Positions 54,294 through 64,000 of a stretch of DNA of 64,000 bases are shown piece by piece. A program made the position numbers and the translations under genes. Every line of letters begins with the position of its first letter. Within the stretch, counting starts at the first letter, position 1. Location: positions 1,384,793 to 1,448,792 of the forward strand of contig NC_018392.1 in NCBI RefSeq assembly GCF_000208865.1, read 5' to 3'. The notes under the pieces were generated by a model. That model had not been told where the DNA came from. It searched no databases and saw only the letters and a program-made list of their open reading frames with translations. The stretch is from Neospora caninum Liverpool (Eukaryota > Apicomplexa > Conoidasida > Eucoccidiorida > Sarcocystidae).

Positions 54294-56340
54294 ATGAGAA
54301 CAATGGGGGGGAAAGGGGTTGAGACCCGCGGCGACGTGTCGGAAAGCGGGCTAAATCTGGGGGATGCGCCACTTCGTGGGGACCTGAGAGCACGACAGAA
54401 AGGGGGGAAAGGCACCGAGCTTCTGTCCCTCAAGGCAGACAAACAGACCGCGGAAGGCAAAGCCTCGAGTCCTCGAAATCTCCAGCATCCAGATGCAAAC
54501 TCCCAGGCCGACAAGGCTCGTCTTTGCTCCCACTCGTCCGACGGCGCTGCCGAGGAAGGGACTCTCGTTGTCCGCCCTTTCCTGCGTGGAAAAATCCACC
54601 TCGCTCTGCTTCTCCTCTCCCCGGCGTGGATCTTCTTCATTTTGAGTGCATGCAGCAGTCCGAGTTCTTTTGTTGCTGCAGCCATATCCTGCTTCACCTT
54701 TGTGTGGAATTTCATGGCTAGCGCCCTCCTCCACTGCTTCGAGTGGACAAACCGCCCAGGGATCTACCAGCTTCTCCATAAGCTCGACCATGCAGGTAAG
54801 CTGGCGTGTCTTGGCTTTCTTCGACGCAAGAACCTTCGAAAACTCTTTTAAAGATTCGCTGCTCATGGCCTACCAAAGGCGTCCTTGGAGCCGTCGTGGA
54901 TGGTTGTAAGCGCATATCTTTGTAACGTTTTGACGGTGTGCTTTCCAAGTGGAGAGGGCGGTACCACGTGGTTAGAGGGTAGGCTGGTCGAAAGAGCAAG
55001 ACTTGGATGCTTTCCAGCTCTGATGGCGAACGAACTGCTTCGATTGAAAAGGCATGTAGCCGTGCTCAGTGTGGAAGAAGAAAACCTAGCACACGGACAA
55101 GGCATGCATGCGCGAGCCTCGACGTCGAAGGGTCACCACAGAGCGGTAGTGAATTGCCCCTGAGTGCGGTTCAAAACGATTCTCGTGCGCCTGCCTCTCC
55201 TCTCTTTCGTTTAGCCGCCAACACAACGCAGGCATCATTTTAAAACCTAGCAGAACACTGGCAATCTCCGCCCTCAAGCATACGCGATGTGTGGCTGAAC
55301 GAGCCCAGAACTCATGTTTCTCCTCTCCCTCTCTATCCCTTCTCCAGCTCTCCTCACGGGTACGGAGTCGGTGGAAACACTCCGGTTCAGAATTAGCATG
55401 TGGCGCGCTGCCTTCAATTGGGAGGGGCTCTGTTTGTTGTCTCTTTGCGCAGGAATATTTATGGTGATCAGTGGAAGCACAACTCCCATTCCGATGCTTC
55501 TTCTCGACGCCGGCTCCTCTTTCTGGTTACTTTTCGTCCAACTTGCGGCAACCATTTACGGTAACAAAAAACGGACAGACGCGCCACAGCCAAGCCCCAC
55601 GCAGTATCCTGGGAAGCTTGCGAAATAACGAATTGTCCGTAGGGGCTTCTCAGTAGCGAAAACTTTGCGTCTCGATGGGCGTTAAGCTCCGGTCCGGACT
55701 TGTTTTGCTCTGCATGCACGAAGCGGGCGTGGCTGCTGGCCAGCTGGTGTGACGCTGAGGTCTGCTCGGGGGACAAGTCAATTGCTCAGGTGCGGCAAGG
55801 GGGAAAATGACTGTGCATTTGCGCGGCTTGTACAGAGATGCTGTTTCAAGTGCCCTTTTTCTGGCATCTCTGCTCCGATGCCTCACGTTTCGCCTGTCTC
55901 GTTCCTCCAGTGGGGGTCTCCTAGGCAGAGACGGGTGTGGTACACAAAAACCGCGTAGCAGAGCAGCAGGCGGTATGCGTGTACGATGTGTGTTGGTGTG
56001 TGTTGTCTGCGTGTTGTTCTCAGGATTCTGTTCGATCATTTTCGGGGACCTGACCTCAACGGGGCGAGCTCGACGGGCGTACACGTACATTTTTGTGGGA
56101 CTTCTGCACGCGTTATTTCTCTCAGAGTATTACCGCGTTTTAAAGTCTACCGAGCTGATTGCTGTCATTGCTCTGGCGTCGCTTTATGTCCTGGGGGCCT
56201 TGGTTTACAGTTGCAAGCGCCCTGATCCGTTCCCAGCAATCTACGGCTTCCACGAGGTCTTTCATTCCTTCTGTTTCCTCAGCTTTCTTCTCACCTTATG
56301 GCTAGACTACGTCGTCATCAAGCGGGTAGAGTGGGGGTGA
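54294..56340 (+). CDS. Haemolysin III / PAQR-family seven-TM protein, 308 aa
   Basis: Exons are 54294-54795 (donor CAG|GTAAG), 55453-55560 and 56024-56340 (stop TGA); phases agree and the total is 927 nt. Residues 1 to about 100 are polar and disordered. Seven hydrophobic segments follow: HLALLLLSPAWIFFIL, FVAAAISCFTFVWNFMASAL, IFMVISGSTTPIPMLLL, SFWLLFVQLAATIYGFCSII, YIFVGLLHALFL, ELIAVIALASLYVLGALVY and FCFLSFLLTLWLDYVVI. Signature residues of the HlyIII/PAQR superfamily are present: SALLH (Ser143, His147), LDHAG after TM2, and GFHEVFH (His280 and His284) before TM7. In adiponectin receptors the equivalent histidines bind zinc in a ceramidase-like site. 'Haemolysin III' is only the historical family name; eukaryotic relatives are receptors or lipid hydrolases, and no toxin role is implied. 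An alternative start is the second ATG three codons downstream. Confidence 0.9.
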
Positions 56341-59210
56341 AATCGGAAGAGTCGAGAGCGCAGAGGGGACAGGCGGCGTGGTTGGAGCAGCCGCGCATGC
56401 ATCGTCTTGGACGCCGTTAAGGACGGTCAGGATGGAAAAAGAGGAAAAAGATGGAGATGCCGAACAGAGGCGAAACGTGAGGCGTGACCCTGAGGATTCT
56501 TTTGGTCGCCCTTGACAAGAGATTTACAGGAAGGAGCGCTAGCGCCTTCTAGTCAATGTCTGCTTAATGATGCTGTACGTTTCCAAACGTACGTAGAGCT
56601 TACAGCTACCCCCGCACACACGCTCGTGTGCCACGCAGCCGTCGGTGTGTGTCTGTAGCTGTAGTCGTCCTTATGTGAATCATCCCGTATGAAATGTGAA
56701 TGTGTACTTGCATGCTCCAAGCGTGTATCTCCGCGGAGGTCCCGCGAATTCACTCGCTTCCCAGCGAGGCGGGGGGGTAGAGGGAGCAAAGACTATGACT
56801 GTGCATAAAGGAGAGAGAAACGGGAGAGTGCGACACTCGCGTGCCTGTTTGTCTCCTTGGATTTGCTGCATGCTCACGTGGACTCTGTTTTCATGCGGGC
56901 GATTTGAAAAAAAAAAAAAAGCGTTACGTGGAAGCGAAGCTATGGGGGAGGGGGGGGGGGGGGATCAGGGGAGAAGAGCCCCCGAGTTGGGTGGACTGAA
57001 TCACGCGAGCATGACACTTGCCTGTCTGTGTGGCGCACATCATAGAGTAGCACGAAACTGAGACTTGTCTTTCAATTCCTGTTGTCTGTTCCTCGGTCAG
57101 CACTTAGGCTAGCCAGTTTGTGATACATCTAGTCCCTTCGAAGTTCTGTCCGCCGAAACGATACTGAATTCGACCAATGACGTGCAAAGCTTGCCTTGTC
57201 CATCTGGGCACTGAAGCCGCGAAGCGGCCTCGCTCCCACGCACACATCTCACTTGGAACGGGAGGACCACCGTCTTTTTCGCTGTCCTGTTGAGCCGAAG
57301 CGCTTGCAACGCCCCCGTTGATTATAAAGTTGCATCCTCCGCATGGGCGAGGTGAGACGGCCCGCAGTGTACTGGGTTGGGGATCACAATTTTCTTTCTC
57401 TGCTGTCAAGGGCTGTCTATGACGGTGCCGAAGAGGCTGCCTTCGTCAGCCTCAGTGGATTGTTTGCGCTTTTTGGTCGTCTCCCCTAAAATGGGCCGTC
57501 GTTTTTGTGTGTGGAGTGACAGGAGTGTAGACGTACTCGTAACTCCACTCCCACTGTGGACCTGACTCGTGGCCGTACAAACAACCACACTGGTGGGGGA
57601 CTTTCACTCCCGTTTCGCGCGTGACTCAGAGGAGGGTGGCGTAGTGTCAATAAAGAACGCCTCGCAAATGTGATTTATGCCCATATGAGGAGACACGTTT
57701 GTGTGTGCCGAGTTGTCGACAGTGTGCCCGGTCATAAAAGCATGTGGCACTGTGTGATTTGAAGCAGTGCTTCAAAATCGAGGCCAACTGTTTCACAACC
57801 TCGCGTGTAGGCTTGGATTATTGCCAGGCGTGGGTGCTTGGTTTACTCCTGTCCCCCCAAGAAACACGGATCGCGCGTCCTCTTTGAGTTCCGCGGACTG
57901 TCGAAGCGATGGTTCTCACCAGGAATACAACTCAGGAAGTTGTGTAAGCGTAGACTCGCACGAAACCAGAGGGTAGCCCCCTACAAACGACCCAGAAAGG
58001 AAAATTGCTTCGTCACAGAACAGGCGTACGGACGGAAAAAAATCGTAATACCGATACGGCACGTGTTTCGCTGCCTCGTCAGTTTGACGTCGATTCATTC
58101 ATGCCCCCCCGCGGTTCACCTTACACGTGGCCATGCCAGTATACCTCGGTGGACGCATCCAAAACGTAAGCCTGTTGTACAGTCGGGGACACCTCCCACA
58201 AATCTTTATCAGTAGCCCACAACCGGTACCAAGTCTGTTCGAAAGTATCGAACAGAAAGCCTGTAGAGCAATCCGTTTGGCACTAAAATTTGGCAATTTC
58301 TATGCGTCGTTGGTAACTCGGCATCAATCTTATACTGCGCAGGCACAAGCAGCTACCACTGCTTATTCTTGGGAGGCAGCCGATGGGCAGTCAAGTCGCT
58401 TTCTTTGAACTGGTGAGGCTTCGCACCCATGGCAGTGCTGGTCGGGTAGACTGTATAATCTTTCCAGCGAAATCTATGTGGAGCATCGTGGCAAGTGCCC
58501 TCCAGGTCATTGTCCTCGTTCCGGATACAACTTCTTAAATTTGGTGCGCTCTTCGATCCTGTCAGCCTCTGGCCCTTTTCGCGTTTCGGTGCCGCCGTCG
58601 CAGTCTGATTTGAAGGTTTCAGGCTCTGAGGGGAGAGAACCTAAAGAGGAACACAGAAATCGAGCAGAGTATCGCTTGTGGCGGGGAGCGGGCATGTTAG
58701 CAGCCACCAGGCCGGATAGGCAGGCTAGTCCGGTACGTCCTTGGCGGTTCTGTGGGCTGTCGACTTGCCGGGAGTGTCGCCGGTGACAGGCTCGTCGCCG
58801 TTCTACTGTGGTTTCGCGTTCTCCTCTTGACTGTGAAGTCTTTGCAATATTTTGAATGATGCTGCGTAGACGCATTTGACGACTACTCTTGTGTGTGTTT
58901 CTCCCCTTTAGGGGGGGCGGGGAATAGAACAGAAAGAGTACTAGAAAAGAGACAGGGAGGCAAGTGAGGTGCGCTTGCTTCCATGTTCGAATCGCGTGGA
59001 ACGCATAGTTCTTGACTCCCATTGTTGCCCGTGGCGAACTGTGCGTGCTCTGAGGTCTTGTGGGAATCACTATCGCTTCAACGCCAAGACAGACGCGTGG
59101 AGCAACTAGGTTTCCAAGTACCGTAGCCGCGAGGGAGCAGAGGATGGCATGCACTATCTTCTGTTCCAGGACTCATACGGTGTACGGCAGTTGTTGCCGA
59201 AAACGAAACC
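56341..59210. other. Convergent spacer with homopolymer tracts
   Basis: About 2.9 kb between two tail-to-tail genes. It contains a 14-bp poly-A tract (56907-56920) and a 14-bp poly-G tract (56950-56963) only 30 bp apart. Open frames up to 215 codons (58507-59154, minus) show no domain. I see no RNA gene. Confidence 0.55.
56907..56963. repeat. Adjacent poly-A (14) and poly-G (14) homopolymers
   Basis: Fourteen A at 56907-56920, then about 29 bp of mixed sequence, then fourteen G at 56950-56963 preceded by GGGGGA. Simple sequence in the spacer 3' of the HlyIII-type gene; likely unstable in length. Confidence 0.93.
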
Positions 59211-60455
59211 TTAGTCGGCAGACGCGGCAACTTTGAACATGCGCGAACAGGGTCGCGGATTAAAGCTTACAGTGGGGCTCGCCAAGGGGGATATCGTGCG
59301 TGCATGACTGTGGCTCTTCGGTTGAATTGTTCTGGACTGAGAGGAGGAAGTACAAGGCCTCGTTGGAGAAACAGGAGATCTTCGCCCAGTTCGTTGACGT
59401 AATCGCCGCGTCGAGTAGCTGCACAATGACACCAACCTCTCCTGTTCGAGAAATTCTCGCTCTGTCCGGTTCACGGCATACACAGGTTTCGTCGCCTCCA
59501 GTCGATGCAAAAGTAGCTGCAGAGACGGAAAAAATGACAGAAAGTCCCCTACGCTGCCATTTGTTACATTCCTTTTGATGGATGCTGACGGCGGTTGTCC
59601 ATTCGGTAACACTCTAGACCAGACAACCCTATCGCTGGCGCCGGCAGGTGAATGCACGGAAGACAGCACACGAGGGGACCAGGCGTGCGCAGTTTGAGAG
59701 ATATTCTTTTTGTTCACAACAGGACGGAATGGGCGATTTTCAAACAACCCAGCGTCTGCCACACGCCCCGAGAATCGGGAACTGCGTCTCAATAGTATTT
59801 GTTCCTTTTGAGGACCTCGTTAACGTGGGTGCCATACAGATTGCATTTTACGGCATACCAGCGTCTATTCGTGTAACGGGCGATATGGCTGTACAAGGCG
59901 GCAACGTTTTTGTCATAGCCGTTGCCGCAGGGCTCAACTCTCCGCCGGTATTCGAGGTATGGACCGAAAAGATTTCCCTGCTCAACTTTGGCTATGAAGG
60001 TTCAGAATCTCCAGCACCGCGCCGCACCCTGGGCTGGAGCACGTCTCGTTCCATCTTTGCTTTCCGCTTTGGAACTGAGCACACGGCGCGTGGAGGCACT
60101 AGCCTACCTGATTCTGCTCGTATATACGGATGAGCTCCCTTCGCCGCGCAACTTCGTTGAGGCTATGCTTCGTTGACTCCTGCGGTCTCGAGAGAGCCGA
60201 AGACCTGTTCATGGTGGACGCGATGGCGCGGAGCATTTTGAGGTTCTCGAAGGCATCATTCATCTTCTTTCTCTGTTCTGCATAGTAATCTTTGCGGATT
60301 GCCCGATGGAAGGAATCGCTAGCAGGGGGTCTCGTATCGACATGCGGTTTCATAGTCCTGAGCCGCTGCTGGTGCATCTGCAACTCTTCCTTCCATGCTC
60401 GCTGCCCGATAACTGGGTTTCCATGCGTACAGTCAGTTCGTCGATTAAAGGCCAT
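59211..60455 (-). CDS. CFAP97: CFAP97 (KIAA1430)-family cilia/flagella-associated protein, 217 aa
   Basis: Two exons, read leftward: 60455-60108 (donor CAG|GTAGGC) and 59516-59211 (acceptor TCTGCAG, stop TAA). The phase is 0 at the junction and the total is 654 nt. The protein begins MAFNRRTDCTHGNPVIGQRA. Residues about 30-125 carry the CFAP97 signature: HQQRLRTMKPHVDTRPPAS, a charged helix KDYYAEQRKKMNDAFENLK, MLRAIASTMNR, SLNEVARRRELIRIYEQNQ, and across the splice LLLHRLEATKPVYAV. The match spans both exons in the expected order, and the intron falls exactly inside the EQNQ/LLLHRL helix. The C-terminal 80 residues are Ser/Arg/Thr-rich. Known members localise to cilia or are needed for sperm-tail axonemes (Drosophila Hemingway). 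In coccidia only male gametes have flagella, so gamete-specific expression is expected; that is inference. Confidence 0.86.
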
Positions 60456-63400
60456 GATCTTACCTCTCTGCAGGATACAAACTCGGCAGCTTTCTCTGGA
60501 GCCCAAAGTGCTGGTAGTCGCGCTTGGTGATGACGCCTCATTGGGACGACGGGGCAAAGTGGACGAGCAGTGTCACACAGAACTGTTTCAACACTGAACA
60601 GCTTCACGAATTTGCTTGGTGGTATGCACAGGCATTGTTGAATACGGACCTCACATATGGCCCCACCAGGCCACACAGGAAGAGAAAGGATGACAGGATA
60701 CCAGGAAAACCAGTTGGAACACCCGCAGCCCACGCCTTTCCTGGGCCTGAGCTTTTTATGTATTTACAAATAGCCTGTGCGTCACGATACACCGGCTCCG
60801 TGCCACGGGGGAACGACGACAGTCAAACGCGTGGAGGGCGAGTCTGTAGTTGAAACAGATACAGTTGTTTCAGCGGTCTAAATCCTGCGCAACCCTTCAG
60901 CATTAGGAACCCAAAAACCACCAAAATCACGCTTTCACTAAGTCGCATGCGATAAACCAGTGGAAAACTGCGGACAGGATGGACATCCGGGTCTGCTAGT
61001 CCCCCACTGCTGACCCATGCTTGGAAAGCAACAGAGTCGTCAAATTTCGTTCCGTCTTTCGGGTGTTTCCCTTAAACAGAGACCGCTTATCACTTCGTCG
61101 CACACGCAGGACAAAGCAGCACGCCTTCTCGCGTAGCAAGCCTCCTCCGCAGGCAGATGTACGGGGCTTGCTCTCCCAGGCCCCACTTGGGTCGCTCGCT
61201 TGGCATGTGGAGCGGCATTTTTAAGGATGTCCTAGTGTGCTGCCAGTTTCTACCTCGTATGTAACAACTTTCTCGTTTTCGTTTACTGGTAAAAACTGGC
61301 CTCTCCAATGGCCACTCGTCCTTAGCCAGCATCTTGTACTGTGTAGCTGATACCGAGTTCTGGAGGACGTCCGGGCGGCTAATAACCCAGGCTCCACTGA
61401 ACCGTCAGGTGTGCAAATGATTCTGCTTGAAAGTGAGCAATTGCTTTTTTATGTAGCGTCGCACGGCTGGGGAAAGCGAAAGCATCATCTCATGCAGGCA
61501 GCCGGAGCGGAGAACTGGTTAGGCCGCGACAGCTTGAAAGATAGAGAAGGATGCAATCTTCTGGTTGATGCGTTGTGCAGCCGAACGAGGGACAGTGTCG
61601 TTAGGGTATCATTGGTCTGCGGTGATAAAGAACTGCAAGACGAGAGACAGTGTCGCTAGGGTATCATTGGTCTGCGGTGATAAAGAACTGCAAGACGAGA
61701 GACAGTGTCGCTAGGCTCCATGAAGTTACACGCAGGACGTGGCAACTGATATGACTGCCACGTAGTCTGGATAGAGAGGTCGAGAAAGAGTGTCTCTGTT
61801 TTTGCGCGGCTGGCAGCTTTCAGTGAGTTCAACTGTTGCATATGCTGAGGAGAGGAACTAGAACCCAGATCATGACGGAAGCAGGGTAAACGCCGCACGA
61901 GGGATGGCGGCAGGGGGAACCGAGGACGTGAGGAGAGGCGGGTAAGGCCAAGAAGAATGAGAGTGAATTTACTCATTCATTCAGACTTAGCGGACGGCTG
62001 TGTTCACTGATACTATCGTGAACAGGACTAGTAACACAATTACGACCCCGATATGACACCTCCCTCCGCGGGGTGGGGAAGATCTCCGCTTATGTGTATC
62101 TTCCCCCACATGCCAGAGGCCACCACACCATTTTCCGTCGTAAGGCGCTCCTTGAGTTTGTTGGTGCACACTGATTCTGTACGTGGTGACAGTCTCGGTT
62201 TCGTCCGTCGTTGCCCCGTGTTGATTTGGGCCCTCGATCCCGTGCTGCTAAGCAGACACTTTGAAAAGACCTGTAAACGCCTCGGAATCCCCTTCTTTCT
62301 CCTCTACCAAACGAAGCTAGTACGAGAAAAGTGGTTGTCGCCGTCGACATTTTGAGTTCGGCGCATGGTAATGCGAGGCTGTCTAATCCCTTGCCTGCCA
62401 ACATACTAGGGCGCGATAGGCACACGGCCCGCAAGAGGAAAAGATCAACTTCGTGTGGAGATCGATTGCTCCCAGACAGAACACCTGAAGAAGGGTAGCA
62501 CGGACCATAAAAGAGACTGTGGACGCCAGGTGACGCCGTTGGCGATCCGTGTGGCTTTCCAAATGCATGTATCATCGGTGAAAGTGTGATGGAGCTGACT
62601 GCGTCTCTGTTGTCCACGTTTTCCCATGCCTTTTGGTTTTTGATCGGGAGAGTGTTGACACTTTGAGAGAGCCATCTTAAAGAGAGATGCATTGCCCGTG
62701 AATGCTTGAAGAGTTGTCCGTGCTGTGTGGACAGGGATGAACCGCCGGACGCCTGGAGGCGGTTGCGAAAGAGCGTTTTGACGCCCTCTACCTATTATGT
62801 TAAAGCGCTCACTGAGAGGGACCAGCGGATCACTGATGTAGCATCAGAAACAGGAGTCTGAACGACCTGCTATATACAGAGAAGCGAGCCCTCGTTCCCT
62901 TTTCTAGTGATACACTTGAAAAGTGCGAAGACCTGCTGGCCGCGCCACAACATTGCCGCGTGTCCTCGGATCACCGCGTAAAGGGGCTTTCTTGCTTATC
63001 ACCAAACAGGGGAGCACAACTGAAATCTGTCTTTCTGAATGAGCGACTTTCTCTTCCAGCACGGGCAAGTTAACGAATACATCGACGACGCCGCTTTGGC
63101 AAGTCACTTCCAGTGTGGAGACCGCTTGAGACAGGGCCCGTTCCGCATGCTATATCCTGTCTACAGAGACGAACGTAGCTATTGTGGAGGCGAGCGCGGC
63201 GTGAAAGGAGGCCACCAAAACGACTAGCGCGGTCCCTCGGATGACGCGTGTATCTTTCATCTTTTCTAGGGCTGTTAAACTAGCTTTTCTTTAGATTCTT
63301 CTGGCCGCAATTCCTCAAGCGGCTTCAGCGTGCTTCGCGGTATCCCCTGTTCGTATTCCCCCTTCGACGCAGCCCACTTTGCCCAGCCGTCCGACTCTTC

Positions 63401-63801
63401 TATCCGTTTCGGTCCGTCGATGCGTTTCAGTTCCGGTTTCACTCATTTGGCCCTGAGAAATATTCAGTTGATTCTTTGGCCAGGCAGTGTGGATCATTTG
63501 TCGGTGGGAATATCGAGGGGCGCTCTGTCTTTGTTTTCCCGCCCTGGTGAAGAACTCTGGAGCCCACTTCTGTTAACGATTCCAGCACAGTGTTTTGCTG
63601 CTTAGGTTGTTGCTCATTCGGTCACACAAAGTTTTCTCGGAGCTCGTATTTCTCTCTTTCCGTCATATGAGGCTTTGTCACGTTTCCCGCCACAAACCAC
63701 ACGAGAAAGCGGCCTGTGTGGTCCCCGACCGTTCGACGCGGACTCGCAAGACGGCTCGATTTTTCTGTTTGCTTTCGGCGTAGACATCCGTTCCCTTCAG
63801 C
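60456..63801. other. Divergent intergenic region
   Basis: About 3.3 kb between the CFAP97 start (leftward) and the possible gene at 63802 (rightward). A palindromic TCGCATGCGA lies near 60944, about 490 bp upstream of the CFAP97 ATG, and could be a promoter element. A 55-bp tandem duplication lies at 61591-61715. Frames such as 62090-62692 (minus, 200 codons, ATG) lack any recognisable feature. I see no gene I can support. Confidence 0.5.
61591..61715. repeat. 55-bp tandem duplication (2.3 copies)
   Basis: Units at 61591-61645 and 61646-61700 are identical except for one C/T difference, and a third copy is truncated after 15 bp (to 61715). Each unit starts GACAGTGTCG and ends CAAGACGAGA. The near-identity implies a recent duplication. 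It is in non-coding sequence as far as I can see. Confidence 0.96.
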
Positions 63802-64000
63802 ATGGCAGTGGCTGCCACCCTCCTTGCTGTTTCGCCGCCCGGCGACTTCTCTCGTTCGTCTACACACAGTGTTGCTTGCGCCGCTTCACACTACACGCCA
63901 TGCTGGCCCCGCGCTCGCGACTGCTTTTCGACTTCTGCCCCGTCCTCTTTTCGCATCGCTTGCTGCCCTTGTCTTTCACCTTTTTCGCAACCGAGGGAGT
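63802..64000 (+). CDS. Possible first exon of a gene running off the window
   Basis: From ATG 63802 (context CAGCATGGCAG, favourable for coccidian initiation) the frame is open to the window end, giving 66 codons starting MAVAATLLAVSPPGDFSRSS and rich in Ser, Ala, Cys and Pro. A second ATG at 63900 opens another frame (MLAPRSRLLFDFCPVLFSHR) that resembles an organellar presequence. Which, if either, is used cannot be decided because the gene continues outside the window. Low confidence. Confidence 0.3.
   Translation, partial: MAVAATLLAVSPPGDFSRSSTHSVACAASHYTPCWPRARDCFSTSAPSSFRIACCPCLSPFSQPRE

Noticed and set aside
58980..59000. GTTCGAATC sequence resembling a tRNA T-loop (B box)
   Set aside because: No cloverleaf can be drawn around it: no paired acceptor stem or D-arm at the right distance.
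62090..62692. 200-codon minus-strand frame
   Set aside because: No recognisable domain or hydrophobic pattern, and many overlapping frames of similar quality.

Overview
The window looks like nuclear DNA of a coccidian apicomplexan, most likely Toxoplasma gondii or a close relative (Neospora, Hammondia). The reasons are: moderately GC-rich sequence; genes split by 60-600 bp GT-AG introns; conserved domains embedded in very long Ser/Arg/Glu/Gly-rich disordered proteins; TGCATGC-type promoter motifs; and TA and G/C microsatellites in introns and spacers. There are no bacterial-style operons, insertion sequences or CRISPR arrays. I see no tRNA or rRNA gene. All exon models were built by hand from splice signals and phase. 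Each complete spliced CDS sums to a multiple of three, but no transcript data were available.

Layout, left to right. (1) 83-7134 (+): 3' part of a WD40-repeat protein with a very large disordered insertion. (2) 9777-12728 (+): intronless 983-aa orphan. (3) 14203-14928 (-): 241-aa four-helix membrane protein. (4) 17702-19340 (+): KCTD-like protein with a K+-channel T1/BTB domain, preceded by a 24-bp minisatellite. (5) 22465-33142 (+): 2574-aa, eight-exon protein that is almost entirely disordered but ends in a CAMSAP/patronin CKK microtubule-minus-end domain. (6) 34617-43664 (+): eleven-exon DEAD-box RNA helicase with an N-terminal targeting leader. (7) 45071-50145 (-): eight-exon N2227/carnosine N-methyltransferase homologue that keeps the catalytic residues. 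(8) 53139-53432 (+): small two-TM DPM2-like protein. (9) 54294-56340 (+): three-exon haemolysin-III/PAQR-type seven-TM protein. (10) 59211-60455 (-): two-exon CFAP97 (KIAA1430) flagellar-protein homologue. (11) From about 63802 (+): possible start of another gene that runs off the window.

The genes are independent, unrelated units. Convergent pairs meet at 12.7-14.2, 43.7-45.1 and 56.3-59.2 kb. Divergent pairs share spacers at 14.9-17.7, 50.1-53.1 and 60.5-63.8 kb. Two products point to microtubule biology: the CKK protein (minus ends, possibly the apical polar ring or centrosome) and CFAP97 (axoneme, expected only in male gametes). DPM2 points to dolichol-phosphate-mannose/GPI synthesis in the ER. 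The most notable observations are the CKK protein without a calponin-homology domain, the methyltransferase with a conserved active site in a parasite not known for carnosine, a perfect 18-bp-arm hairpin in the CKK gene's last intron, and intron minisatellites inside the helicase gene, one of which splits helicase motif VI.
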